Positions 1 to 5,117 of a stretch of 10,065 nt of DNA are shown piece after piece. A program made the translations under genes and the position numbers. The first letter of the stretch is position 1; every line of letters begins with the position of its first letter. The stretch is from NCBI GenBank assembly GCA_036005125.1, contig DASYQV010000288.1, positions 1 to 10,065 of the forward strand, read 5' to 3'. This DNA is from DASYQV01 sp036005125 (lineage in GTDB: Bacteria > Acidobacteriota > Vicinamibacteria > Vicinamibacterales > UBA2999). The notes under the pieces are model-generated. The model had not been told where the DNA came from. It ran no database searches and was given only the letters and a program-made list of their open reading frames with translations.

Positions 1-195
1 GTAGATCGCGCCGCTGGTGGGTGTTTCGAAACCGGCGAGCATCATCAGCACAGTCGTTTTGCCTGATCCCGAGGGGCCAAGTAAGGTCAGGAACTCACCT
101 CGCTTGATGTCGAGATGAAGTCCGCGCACGACATAGTTCTCACCGTCGTAGGATTTTTCGACGCCATCAAACCTGATGAACGGCTGGTTCTCCAT
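1..195 (-). CDS. ABC transporter ATP-binding protein, PotA-like (5' part only)
   Basis: Only the first 65 codons are in the window; the gene runs off the left edge. The protein starts MENQPFIRFDGVEKSYDG and contains a complete Walker A motif, GPSGSGKTT, at about residues 40-48, followed by LMMLAGFETPTSG, the usual stretch after the P-loop in the PotA/CysA/UgpC group of importer ATPases. Such proteins power uptake of polyamines, related amines or other small solutes from the inner face of the cytoplasmic membrane. The ATG at 193-195 is preferred because family homology begins immediately after it and an AAGG lies just upstream. It is divergent from the MocR gene across an AT-rich control region, so co-regulation is likely. 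The substrate cannot be read from this fragment; polyamine is an inference from the PotA-like sequence and from the oxidase remnant beyond mocR. Confidence 0.85.
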   Translation of the reverse strand, partial: MENQPFIRFDGVEKSYDGENYVVRGLHLDIKRGEFLTLLGPSGSGKTTVLMMLAGFETPTSGAIY

Positions 196-392
196 AGCCT
201 TGCCCCTAGAGAACGTGGTCAGGTGTCACTGCGCCCGACCCGAAAAGACCCCCTAGTACAGTGCGGCCCAGGGATGGCCGTATTTGTTGATCTGACCGAG
301 TCATAGCCAACCCTCCGTTTACTTAACCGTCTCACTTCACCCTGCATCGGATACTGGGCGAGGCATGCATCTAAGTTACCGCATACTGGTCT

Positions 393-419
393 ATTGTATG
401 GTTTAAGTTGCCATACAAT
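393..419. promoter_or_regulatory. Palindromic operator candidate ATTGTATGG-N9-CCATACAAT
   Basis: Perfect inverted repeat with 9 bp arms (393-401 and 411-419) and a 9 bp spacer. The arm sequence TTGTATGG occurs again at 585-592 across the start codon of the adjacent regulator. MocR-type regulators such as GabR and PdxR bind their own divergent promoter regions, so the obvious candidate ligand is the product of the adjacent MocR gene. Each arm also contains a TACAAT hexamer that could act as a -10, one per strand, which would couple binding to promoter occlusion. The match is visible; the binding is inferred. Confidence 0.6.
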
Positions 420-490
420 TTACATACTTGCATGTCATCCAAATTTTGTCAAGTGGGTAAATTAAAATGGCACAAGGCTTCATATATTCA

Positions 491-519
491 TTGATTTATG
501 GGGAAAACTCGGGCACAAT
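491..519 (+). promoter_or_regulatory. Candidate sigma70 promoter of the MocR gene
   Basis: TTGATT at 491-496 and CACAAT at 514-519 are separated by 17 bp; each matches the sigma70 consensus at four of six positions. Transcription would begin near 526 and give a leader of about 60 nt. Weak hexamers are common for autoregulated genes, but this is a pattern match only. Confidence 0.35.
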
Positions 520-584
520 ACAACAATCCGTAATTCAAATCGATCACACCGCAACGGCAAACTTCAAATAAGTACAATCCAAAC

Positions 585-592
585 TTGTATGG
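585..592 (+). promoter_or_regulatory. Operator half-site overlapping the MocR start codon
   Basis: TTGTATGG here is identical to the left arm of the palindrome at 393-419 and contains the ATG (589-591). With TACAA at 573-577 it also forms a shorter inverted repeat, TACAA-N7-TTGTA. There is no recognisable Shine-Dalgarno upstream of the ATG, so these bases may serve DNA binding rather than ribosome binding. Confidence 0.4.
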
Positions 593-1995
593 AAGACATT
601 ATTGCTGATCTCGATATTCACATCGACGATGTGGACGTGCCTATCTACCGTCAAATCGTAATGGCCGTCGAGGAGGCCGTAGCGACGAAGCGCGTGGTAC
701 CCGGCGCCAAGCTGCCGCCGCAGCGCCACCTCGCGCAGGCACTGGGCATCAACCTCACCACGATCTCCCGCGCCTATACCGAGTTACAAAAGCGAGGAAT
801 CGTTGTCAGCGGGGTCGGCCGAGGTACCTTCGTCCGCGGCGCCGGACCGGAATTCGAGCCAGTGCAGGCGCAGTCGCGGTACGACCCATTGCTCATCGAT
901 CTGTCGATCAACCGGCCGGCAACGAATCTGTATGGCGAGAAGTTGGCTGAAACACTGGCTCGGCTGCCGAGCGACCCGCGTTTTTCCGAGCTTCAGGAAT
1001 ACCATCCCGCCGAAGGCGCCCTCTGGGCACGCGAGGCTGGCGCAGCGTGGATCAACGGCAGCGGGCTCAAAACGTCCGCAGAACAGGTTCTTCTTAGCTC
1101 AGGTGCCCAGGAAGGCATCTTTGCCGCTCTCTCAGCGGTGACTCGTCCGGGCGATGTCGTTATCACCAATCAGATAACGTACTACGGCCTGAAGGCGCTG
1201 GCCAACCTCCTCCACCTCGAAATTCGCGGTTTGCCCACCGACAGAGACGGGCTGCTGCCGGAGTCCATCGATGAAGCCTGCAGCGACGAGCGCGCGCGCG
1301 TGTTGTTCACGGTACCGAGCTTGCACAATCCCACTACTACCACGGTCCCTCTCGAGCGACGAGAGGCTATTGTCGCCGCCGCGCGCCGGGCTCAGCTTTT
1401 TATTATCGAGGACGATGTCTACGGGCCACTGCTTGAGGAGCGACCGACGAGCTTTGCTGCACTCTATCCCGAGCATACGTTCTACGTTACGGGAACCTCG
1501 AAAACCTTGGCGCCGGGACTGCGCGTCGGCTTCATGATGCCGCCACGGCCGATGATCGCAGCGGTTGCGAACGCGGTTCGCGCGACGTGCTGGATGACCC
1601 CTCCGCTGTCGACGCTTATCGCCGCACGCTGGATCGAGGATGGCACGGCCGACGTGATGATTGACGCACAGCGCCGAGAACTGAAAGCGCGACAGACGCT
1701 TGCGGCCGACATTCTCAACGGCCTTGATTTCGATACCGATCCGGTATCGACTCACCTGTGGCTGCACTTGCCTCCACCGTGGCGCGCGACGGACTTCGCA
1801 GCACAACTACTGGCCCACGGTGTCCGTGTCATCGAGTCCGAGGTCTTCGCCGTCGGCCGCGGTGAGATTCCCCATGCAGTGCGCATCAATGTCAGCGCCG
1901 CGCGCTCGCGCGAGCAACTGGCAGCGGGGCTGCGCATCGTCGTCGATACCTTGCACCGCCAGACTAGGCCCATGTCCGCGAGCTTCCCAGCTTAA
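589..1995 (+). CDS. MocR-family regulator (GntR wHTH fused to aminotransferase-like domain)
   Basis: 468 residues, the normal length for a MocR/PdxR/GabR-type protein. Residues about 15-85 form the GntR winged helix (VPIYRQIVMAVEEAV, then KLPPQRHLAQALGINLTTIS, then RGIVVSGVGRGTFV). The rest is a fold-type I PLP aminotransferase domain: SSGAQEGI near 170, SLHNPTT at 244-250, IIEDDVYGP at 272-280 (PLP-ring Asp), the PLP lysine K305 in TGTSKTLAPGLRVGF, and RINVS at 432-436 with the likely carboxylate-binding Arg432. Such proteins sense PLP or an amino-compound adduct and regulate neighbouring amine or amino-acid genes; they are normally not active aminotransferases. The ATG at 589 is required because the next in-frame ATG would remove part of the DNA-binding domain. 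No clear Shine-Dalgarno is present. It is divergent from an ABC transporter ATPase and followed by an oxidoreductase remnant, both plausible targets. The specific effector is unknown. Confidence 0.92.
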   Translation: MEDIIADLDIHIDDVDVPIYRQIVMAVEEAVATKRVVPGAKLPPQRHLAQALGINLTTISRAYTELQKRGIVVSGVGRGTFVRGAGPEFEPVQAQSRYDPLLIDLSINRPATNLYGEKLAETLARLPSDPRFSELQEYHPAEGALWAREAGAAWINGSGLKTSAEQVLLSSGAQEGIFAALSAVTRPGDVVITNQITYYGLKALANLLHLEIRGLPTDRDGLLPESIDEACSDERARVLFTVPSLHNPTTTTVPLERREAIVAAARRAQLFIIEDDVYGPLLEERPTSFAALYPEHTFYVTGTSKTLAPGLRVGFMMPPRPMIAAVANAVRATCWMTPPLSTLIAARWIEDGTADVMIDAQRRELKARQTLAADILNGLDFDTDPVSTHLWLHLPPPWRATDFAAQLLAHGVRVIESEVFAVGRGEIPHAVRINVSAARSREQLAAGLRIVVDTLHRQTRPMSASFPA

Positions 1996-2028
1996 CGGCC
2001 TGAGTCAAACATCGAAATGGCGCATTCA

Positions 2029-2053
2029 TCCGACGGCGAAATCGGCCGTCGGG
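2029..2053 (+). terminator. Probable terminator of the MocR gene
   Basis: A GC-rich hairpin begins about 34 nt after the MocR stop: CCGACGGC (2030-2037), loop GAAATCG, GCCGTCGG (2045-2052), extendable by a T-G wobble. It is followed by ACTTTC, so the T-tract is weak. The stem is strong and correctly placed. Confidence 0.5.
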
Positions 2054-2058
2054 ACTTT

Positions 2059-2087
2059 CACTCCGGCGTGAATTCACACTCCGGCGT
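2059..2087 (+). repeat. Short direct repeat CACTCCGGCGT, 18 bp period
   Basis: The 11-mer CACTCCGGCGT occurs at 2059-2069 and 2077-2087. The period keeps the reading frame (HSGV twice) at the start of the oxidoreductase fragment. It may be a small slippage duplication. Confidence 0.5.
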
Positions 2088-2160
2088 CAAGACCGTGGTA
2101 ATTATCGGTGGCGGCATCCTCGCGGGAGCGTGTATTCGCCATCTTGGGCCGATCAGCCGG
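2068..2160 (+). pseudogene. Truncated 5' end of an FAD-dependent (DAO-type) oxidoreductase
   Basis: The reading frame here encodes KTVVIIGGGILAGACIRHLG (2088-2147), which matches the beta-alpha-beta dinucleotide-binding start of DAO/GlpO-type flavoenzymes. Beyond about 2150 the translation stops resembling the family, and the frame ends at 2247 inside a repeat element. The fragment can be read from a GTG at 2068-2070, after the MocR terminator; an ATG at 2017 is in frame but lies upstream of the terminator hairpin. In the MocR/PotA-type context an amine or D-amino-acid oxidase would fit. I infer that insertion or deletion at the boundary with the toxin-antitoxin segment removed the rest. The evidence is a single short motif, so a chance match is possible. 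Confidence 0.4.
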
Positions 2161-2206
2161 AACACCGGCTCGCTCGGGAGATGGGTTACCTCCTGTGACG
2201 CATGCC

Positions 2207-2247
2207 CGACCGACGGATTAGAAATCCGCGGGTCGCGCCGCGATTAA
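2207..2247 (+). repeat. tRNA-anticodon-arm-like direct repeat, copy 1
   Basis: The core CGACGGATTAGAAATCCGCG, continuing to CGCGATTAA at 2247, recurs with few changes at 3011-3045. Bases 2207-2235 form an imperfect 13 bp hairpin (11 pairs) around the loop AGA. The core differs from the tRNA-Asn anticodon arm near 10042-10065 (opposite strand) chiefly at the anticodon triplet: AGA instead of GTT. There is no T-arm or acceptor stem, so it is not a tRNA gene. The stop codon of vapC lies in its last bases, so on the minus strand the hairpin could also act as the vapC terminator. Confidence 0.55.
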
Positions 2248-2645
2248 CGTAGTGGCAGCCGAACCGGTGGCTTGAGGCGAAGTCTTCTTGCCCGACGCGC
2301 ATAGCCTCGGTCATCGAACGTCAGCATCTCGCTGCATGCTTTGCTTGCAGCGAGATGCAGTGCATCGGCAAAGTCAACTCCATTCCGGTAGTGGCCGAGT
2401 GCCGCTTCAATCTCATCCCGGTGCTCAACGGTAATCCCCGGCAACGCGATCAGATGCGCGAGACACTCGATAACCTTGCTTTCTGGCTGTTCAGCCAGGT
2501 ACCGCAACACCCATTCGAGTTCCAGGATCACGGTCTTGGGAACGAAGATGTCGCCCGCCGAAAGCACGCTGGCTGCAATACGCCCCTGCGCCGCATCGTC
2601 GTGGAGATAAAAGCGTGCCAGGATGTTCGTGTCAACGGCGCGCAC
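2244..2645 (-). CDS. vapC: PIN-domain toxin of a VapBC pair
   Basis: 133 residues, the usual length for a single PIN-domain ribonuclease. The acidic metal-binding set is visible: D5 in AVDTNILAR, E42/E44 in VILELEWVLRYL, D91 and D94 in GVDFADALHLAA, and D111/D112 in TFDDRGYARRA. VapC-type toxins cleave tRNA or rRNA in a Mg2+-dependent way when released from the antitoxin. The start is a GTG at 2643-2645, placed 14 bp inside the antitoxin gene, with AAGG upstream inside vapB; this overlap indicates translational coupling. All key residues are present, so it is probably functional. Family assignment is firm; the RNA target is unknown. Confidence 0.88.
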   Translation of the reverse strand: MRAVDTNILARFYLHDDAAQGRIAASVLSAGDIFVPKTVILELEWVLRYLAEQPESKVIECLAHLIALPGITVEHRDEIEAALGHYRNGVDFADALHLAASKACSEMLTFDDRGYARRARRLRLKPPVRLPLR

Positions 2646-2889
2646 GTTTCGCCGCCTTCTTCATCGCCAGTCCACCATGCATTTGATCCACCGGAATCCG
2701 GGGACCCTTGTAATCGAGAATGGCCGCCCCCTCTTCGATGCGTGAAGAGGCATGCCTCTTGACCAACTTGAGACGCGCGCCACCACCCGCGACGTCGAAC
2801 TCGACCTTGCTGCCAGGGGTGATGCCCAAGGCGTCCCGGACACGTTTCGGGATGGTGACCTGACCCTTGCTCGTGACTGATACCGCCAT
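2632..2889 (-). CDS. vapB: AbrB/SpoVT-type antitoxin of the VapBC pair
   Basis: 85 residues. Residues 3-48 (VSVTSKGQVTIPKRVRDALG, then ITPGSKVEFDV) are the swapped-hairpin AbrB/MazE/SpoVT DNA-binding domain; the remaining basic, helix-prone tail (residues 49-85, ending KKAAKRARR) would wrap and inhibit the PIN toxin. The ATG at 2887-2889 is preceded by AAGG with a 6 nt spacer. It overlaps vapC by 14 bp and would be transcribed first, the usual antitoxin-toxin order. Autorepression through its promoter is expected from the family. Confidence 0.88.
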   Translation of the reverse strand: MAVSVTSKGQVTIPKRVRDALGITPGSKVEFDVAGGGARLKLVKRHASSRIEEGAAILDYKGPRIPVDQMHGGLAMKKAAKRARR

Positions 2890-2895
2890 TGACCG

Positions 2896-2911
2896 CCTTG
2901 TTGGTAATACC
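2896..2911 (-). promoter_or_regulatory. vapB ribosome binding site and possible operator
   Basis: On the minus strand, AAGG (2896-2899) lies 6 nt before the vapB ATG. Immediately upstream is the small palindrome GGTA-A-TACC (2903-2911), placed where an AbrB-type antitoxin could autorepress. The palindrome is short, so the operator part is tentative. Confidence 0.35.
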
Positions 2912-3009
2912 GAGTAAGGATTCTACGCGGAACGGACTGGTACACATGGCCTTCACATCGAGCTGCATGAGCCACAGCGGTCCGGTCGCGTTCGTCCGGC
3001 CACGCTAGA

Positions 3010-3045
3010 GCGACGGACTAAAAATCCGCAGGTCGTCGCGATTAA
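3010..3045 (+). repeat. tRNA-anticodon-arm-like direct repeat, copy 2
   Basis: CGACGGACTAAAAATCCGCA, continuing to CGCGATTAA at 3045, matches copy 1 at 2211-2247 with four substitutions and a short length difference. Against the tRNA-Asn arm on the opposite strand at the right end of the window, the 24 nt core differs only in the triplet at the anticodon position (AAA for GTT). The preceding CTAGAG resembles the end of a D-arm, but no T-arm or acceptor stem follows, so it is not a functional tRNA. Together with copy 1 it brackets the vapBC pair. Confidence 0.6.
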
Positions 3046-3064
3046 GTTCTTGCATAGAAATTAG

Positions 3065-3090
3065 AAACGGCGCCGATGGTGGCGCCGTTT
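3065..3090. terminator. Perfect 10 bp inverted repeat, terminator-like hairpin
   Basis: AAACGGCGCC (3065-3074), loop GATGGT, GGCGCCGTTT (3081-3090). The stem is GC-rich with an A/T base on both sides, so it can act as a bidirectional terminator; on the minus strand a T-rich stretch follows. No plus-strand gene ends here, so it may instead insulate vapBC or belong to the end of a mobile element. Confidence 0.5.
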
Positions 3091-3102
3091 GGGTCAAACT
3101 GT

Positions 3103-3126
3103 GCTACGTTTTGGCTACAGTTTTGG
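3103..3126 (+). repeat. Tandem GCTAC(A)GTTTTG repeat beside the tRNA fragment
   Basis: GCTACGTTTTG (3103-3113) is followed directly by GCTACAGTTTTG (3114-3125). Short tandem repeats of this kind between a tRNA attachment site and an integrase gene often are arm-type binding sites of tyrosine recombinases. No integrase gene is present nearby, so the role is inferred. Confidence 0.4.
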
Positions 3127-3131
3127 TCGAT

Positions 3132-3216
3132 GTTAGTGGATGCTATCGTGGAAATCCATATCTGTGGCTCCCCGACCAGGGCTCGAACCTGGGACCTGCG
3201 GATTAACAGTCCGCCG
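3132..3216. repeat. Left copy of the long direct repeat that includes the tRNA-Asn 3' end
   Basis: The segment pairs with 9980-10065. The tRNA part (3165-3216) is identical at 51 of 52 positions; the preceding part shares GTTAGTGG, then GCTATCG, then TGGAAA in the same order and spacing within one base. The repeat therefore extends about 33 bp beyond the tRNA 3' end. Confidence 0.75.
3165..3216 (-). pseudogene. tRNA-Asn 3' fragment (putative attachment-site copy)
   Basis: Read on the minus strand this gives the anticodon stem-loop with GTT, the variable loop AGGTC, a perfect T-arm (CCAGG, TTCGAGC, CCTGG), the 3' acceptor strand TCGGGGA, discriminator G and an encoded CCA. The 5' half is absent: no TCCCCGA acceptor strand and no D-arm occurs in the expected 3217-3245 interval, which is AT-rich unrelated sequence. 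It is therefore a 3' tRNA fragment, the typical product left at the distal end of an element integrated into a tRNA gene. Confidence 0.8.
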
Positions 3217-3485
3217 ATTTAACCATCGAATTAATGCTAACAATCAAGTGCTTATATGCTCCTCGGTGGGGTCCGTTTTTAGGCACTTAACCGCAGTTAA
3301 CACCCCTGGACGGTCAGATGTACCGACCTAATAGACCCCACTTTTGAAGGTACGCGAGGGGCTGCAAGTAGACCATCTACACGATACCGGGCATGACCCA
3401 TGCGCTGCGTCGAATGGAAACGCGCCGAATCTCGCTCGTTCAACCGTCCCAACGGTCCACCCCGTGTGGGGAAGCTGCAACGCCG
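3217..3485. other. AT-rich non-coding stretch with several small inverted repeats
   Basis: No convincing gene. The left half holds nested dyads: AAGTGC/GCACTT (3246-3251, 3283-3288), TTAAC/GTTAA (3287-3291, 3296-3300) and GTGGGGTC/GACCCCAC (3266-3273, 3334-3341). The AATAGACCCCA motif at 3330-3340 recurs at the right end of the putative island. Short frames here translate the antisense of the tRNA fragment and are not credible proteins. Confidence 0.5.
3443..3471 (-). terminator. Two small hairpins after the beta-propeller gene
   Basis: Downstream of the stop of the minus-strand gene are CCCC-GTGT-GGGG (3460-3471) and ACCGT-CCCA-ACGGT (3443-3456). They are correctly placed for transcription termination or mRNA stabilisation, but no T-tract follows, so an intrinsic terminator is uncertain. 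Confidence 0.3.
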
Positions 3486-5111
3486 TCACAGCGGCGAGCA
3501 CATTTCCACGGCATTGGGACCGAGGCCCTCCGCCACCCAGCCCTGGGCGATCATCTGCGCGCGCACTGTGACGTCGGTCGTGTAACGGTGGCTGGGCGCT
3601 CCACCCTGGCCATTGTTATAAAAACGGTAAACGGGCGTCAAGCCTGCGGCGCATGACCCGTCAGCAGCAGGAAGGGCGATGTCGAATGCGTCGCTGCTCT
3701 CCAGTGTCCACGCGGGATCCGCCTGACGGATGGCGCACTCCGCGGCAAAGGGCGTGTAGAAATGCGAGCTCTTTGGCGCGAACGCCACGCTGAAGAAGCG
3801 GCACACCGGCGCGGAATGCTCGTTCGGCGCCGCATAGGCATTGAACTGGAGCCCCGTGCGCACCCAGCCGGGGTATGCGCCATTGTTGAGCGCGCTGATC
3901 TCATCGGGAATTGACGTGATGAAGTAGTGATCGAACGCCGCGTAGAAATATTCGATCACCGGCACCGTTCCCGAGGGTGACGGCTCAAAGACCTGATACT
4001 CGAAAAGGCCGGCGGCGGTTGCCGCGCGCAGGAGCGAACCGGTTTGATCGATCGAAAGGCTCCAGACGTGGAGATTCGTCAAACCGGAATTGATCGGCGT
4101 CCAGCTCGCCGCGGCGTCGGTGCTCCTGAACACGCCTTGTTGCGTAGCGGCATAAATCCGCGCGGGTGCGCTTGGATCGATCGCCAGCGCAATTACGTCA
4201 ATCGTATCGGGTAGGCCGTTTTGCGCGGCGACCCACGTCTCGCCGCTGTCGATGCTCTTGAATACGCCGCCTTTACATCCACCTACATCGCAGTAAGCGT
4301 ACGCAGCGTAGACGATGGTCGGTGTCGCAGGATCGATTGCGAGAGACCATATGTCCGCTCCAGCAGGGACAGGAATCGGGACCTGCCACCATTGCCCACC
4401 GCCGTCGGTCGACTTGAAGATTTTGCTAGTGTCAGGGCCGGGGAATCCGGCCACCCGCTGGGCGACATACACGACGTCCGCATTCGTCGGGTCGATGGCC
4501 AATGCGGAAACGTAGAACCCGTAGACCCCGGGCAGTCCGTTGCTGCGCATTTCCCAGGACAACCCGCCATCGATGCTTTTGAAGACCGCGTCGTTTGCTC
4601 CGGCGTAGAGCGTTGAGCTCAGCGATGGCGCAATGGCCACCACTGATGTGGGCCGGCCGTTGAACTCAGCCGCCTCCGCCGCCCAATGCGCCCCCCCGTC
4701 CATGCTCTTGTAGATGGGAACGGAGGCGTCATCCCAGGGGTCTCCCAGGGCGGCGTAAATCGTGGCCGGGGAGGCAGGATCGATCACCAGGGAATTGACT
4801 TGATCGGGCGCGAGGACTGCCAAGTCGGCCCAATGGCCGCCCCCATCCGTGGTCTTCGTGACGGTATTGCCATTCACCCCCGCATAGATCGTGAACGGCG
4901 ACGAGGGGGAGGGGTCGATGACGGTATTACGATTCACCACCGAATAGATCGTGGATGGCGACGAGGGATCGACCGCAAACGGGTACGCGACGGGCCCGAT
5001 CGCCGTCCAACTATTCGTGCCGGCGGTTGCGGGCAAGACGAGTAGCGCTGTGGCGAGACCACCAACGCAAGCAATGGCGAACGAAATCACAAGACGAATA
5101 TTGCTGTGCAT
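3486..5111 (-). CDS. Secreted Asp-box (BNR) beta-propeller protein with C-terminal DUF5648-like domain
   Basis: About 541 residues from the ATG at 5109-5111; a GTG two codons earlier (5115-5117) directly abuts the TAG of the upstream gene and is an alternative start. AGG lies five bases before the ATG. A signal peptide is clear (hydrophobic ISFAIACVGGLATALLVLP, cleavage near ATAG). Residues about 35-370 carry six Asp-box repeats of the form S/T-x-D-x-x-x-x-W (KTTDGGGHW, KSMDGGAHW, KSIDGGLSW, KSTDGGGQW, KSIDSGETW, RSTDAAASW), each preceded by a strand like IDPxxPxxIYA, as in sialidase/Vps10-type propellers. The catalytic sialidase residues are not evident, so a binding role is more likely. Residues about 386-541 form a DUF5648-like domain (YFITSIPDEI, CRFF, HFYTPFAAEC, VYRFYNNG, GWVAEG). 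It is probably co-transcribed with the upstream DUF5648-like gene. Function unknown. Confidence 0.82.
   Translation of the reverse strand: MHSNIRLVISFAIACVGGLATALLVLPATAGTNSWTAIGPVAYPFAVDPSSPSTIYSVVNRNTVIDPSPSSPFTIYAGVNGNTVTKTTDGGGHWADLAVLAPDQVNSLVIDPASPATIYAALGDPWDDASVPIYKSMDGGAHWAAEAAEFNGRPTSVVAIAPSLSSTLYAGANDAVFKSIDGGLSWEMRSNGLPGVYGFYVSALAIDPTNADVVYVAQRVAGFPGPDTSKIFKSTDGGGQWWQVPIPVPAGADIWSLAIDPATPTIVYAAYAYCDVGGCKGGVFKSIDSGETWVAAQNGLPDTIDVIALAIDPSAPARIYAATQQGVFRSTDAAASWTPINSGLTNLHVWSLSIDQTGSLLRAATAAGLFEYQVFEPSPSGTVPVIEYFYAAFDHYFITSIPDEISALNNGAYPGWVRTGLQFNAYAAPNEHSAPVCRFFSVAFAPKSSHFYTPFAAECAIRQADPAWTLESSDAFDIALPAADGSCAAGLTPVYRFYNNGQGGAPSHRYTTDVTVRAQMIAQGWVAEGLGPNAVEMCSPL
4859..4967. repeat. 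60 bp tandem duplication inside the beta-propeller gene
   Basis: Bases 4861-4907 and 4921-4967 match at 41 of 47 positions with a 60 bp period. The result is an in-frame 20-residue duplication near the N-terminus (DPSSPSTIYSVVNRNTV versus DPSPSSPFTIYAGVNGNTV). It adds an extra strand unit without its own Asp-box. Confidence 0.75.
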
Positions 5112-5117
5112 GGGCAC

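Larger units (their letters stand above)
196..588. other. Divergent intergenic control region
   Basis: This 393 bp gap between the ABC ATPase and the MocR gene is clearly more AT-rich than the surrounding coding DNA, especially 370-588. It holds several CATAC/GTATG half-sites (382-386, 396-400, 412-416, 423-427, 587-591), one perfect palindrome, and a plausible promoter for the plus-strand gene. A TTGACA hexamer on the minus strand (447-452) could be the -35 of the ABC transporter promoter, but I see no good -10 at 16-18 bp from it. I see no coding signal here. Confidence 0.6.

Noticed and set aside
1132..1806. Long minus-strand frame inside the MocR gene (224 codons)
   Set aside because: GC-rich coding DNA commonly leaves open frames on the opposite strand; the MocR frame shows full family motifs and this one shows none.
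2355..2762. Plus-strand frame of 135 codons across vapBC
   Set aside because: It is antisense to two clearly recognisable toxin-antitoxin genes and has no recognisable domain.
2211..3045. Integron attC sites flanking the toxin-antitoxin cassette
   Set aside because: The repeats lack the GTTRRRY/RYYYAAC ends and the typical attC length, and no integron integrase is visible. The anticodon-arm similarity explains them better.
2211..3045. Two plus-strand tRNA genes with anticodons AGA and AAA
   Set aside because: Only the anticodon-arm region is present; T-arm and acceptor stems are missing. An A at position 34 is also very rare in bacterial tRNAs.
3140..3331. A 63-codon plus-strand frame containing APRPGLEPGTCGLTVRR
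   Set aside because: This is the translation of the antisense of the tRNA-Asn fragment, a well-known source of spurious hypothetical proteins. There is no family signal outside the tRNA part.
3266..3341. A 76 bp MITE-like element with GTGGGGTC inverted ends
   Set aside because: The inverted repeats are only 8 bp, no target duplication is evident, and the same motif family recurs near the other island end, which fits binding sites better.
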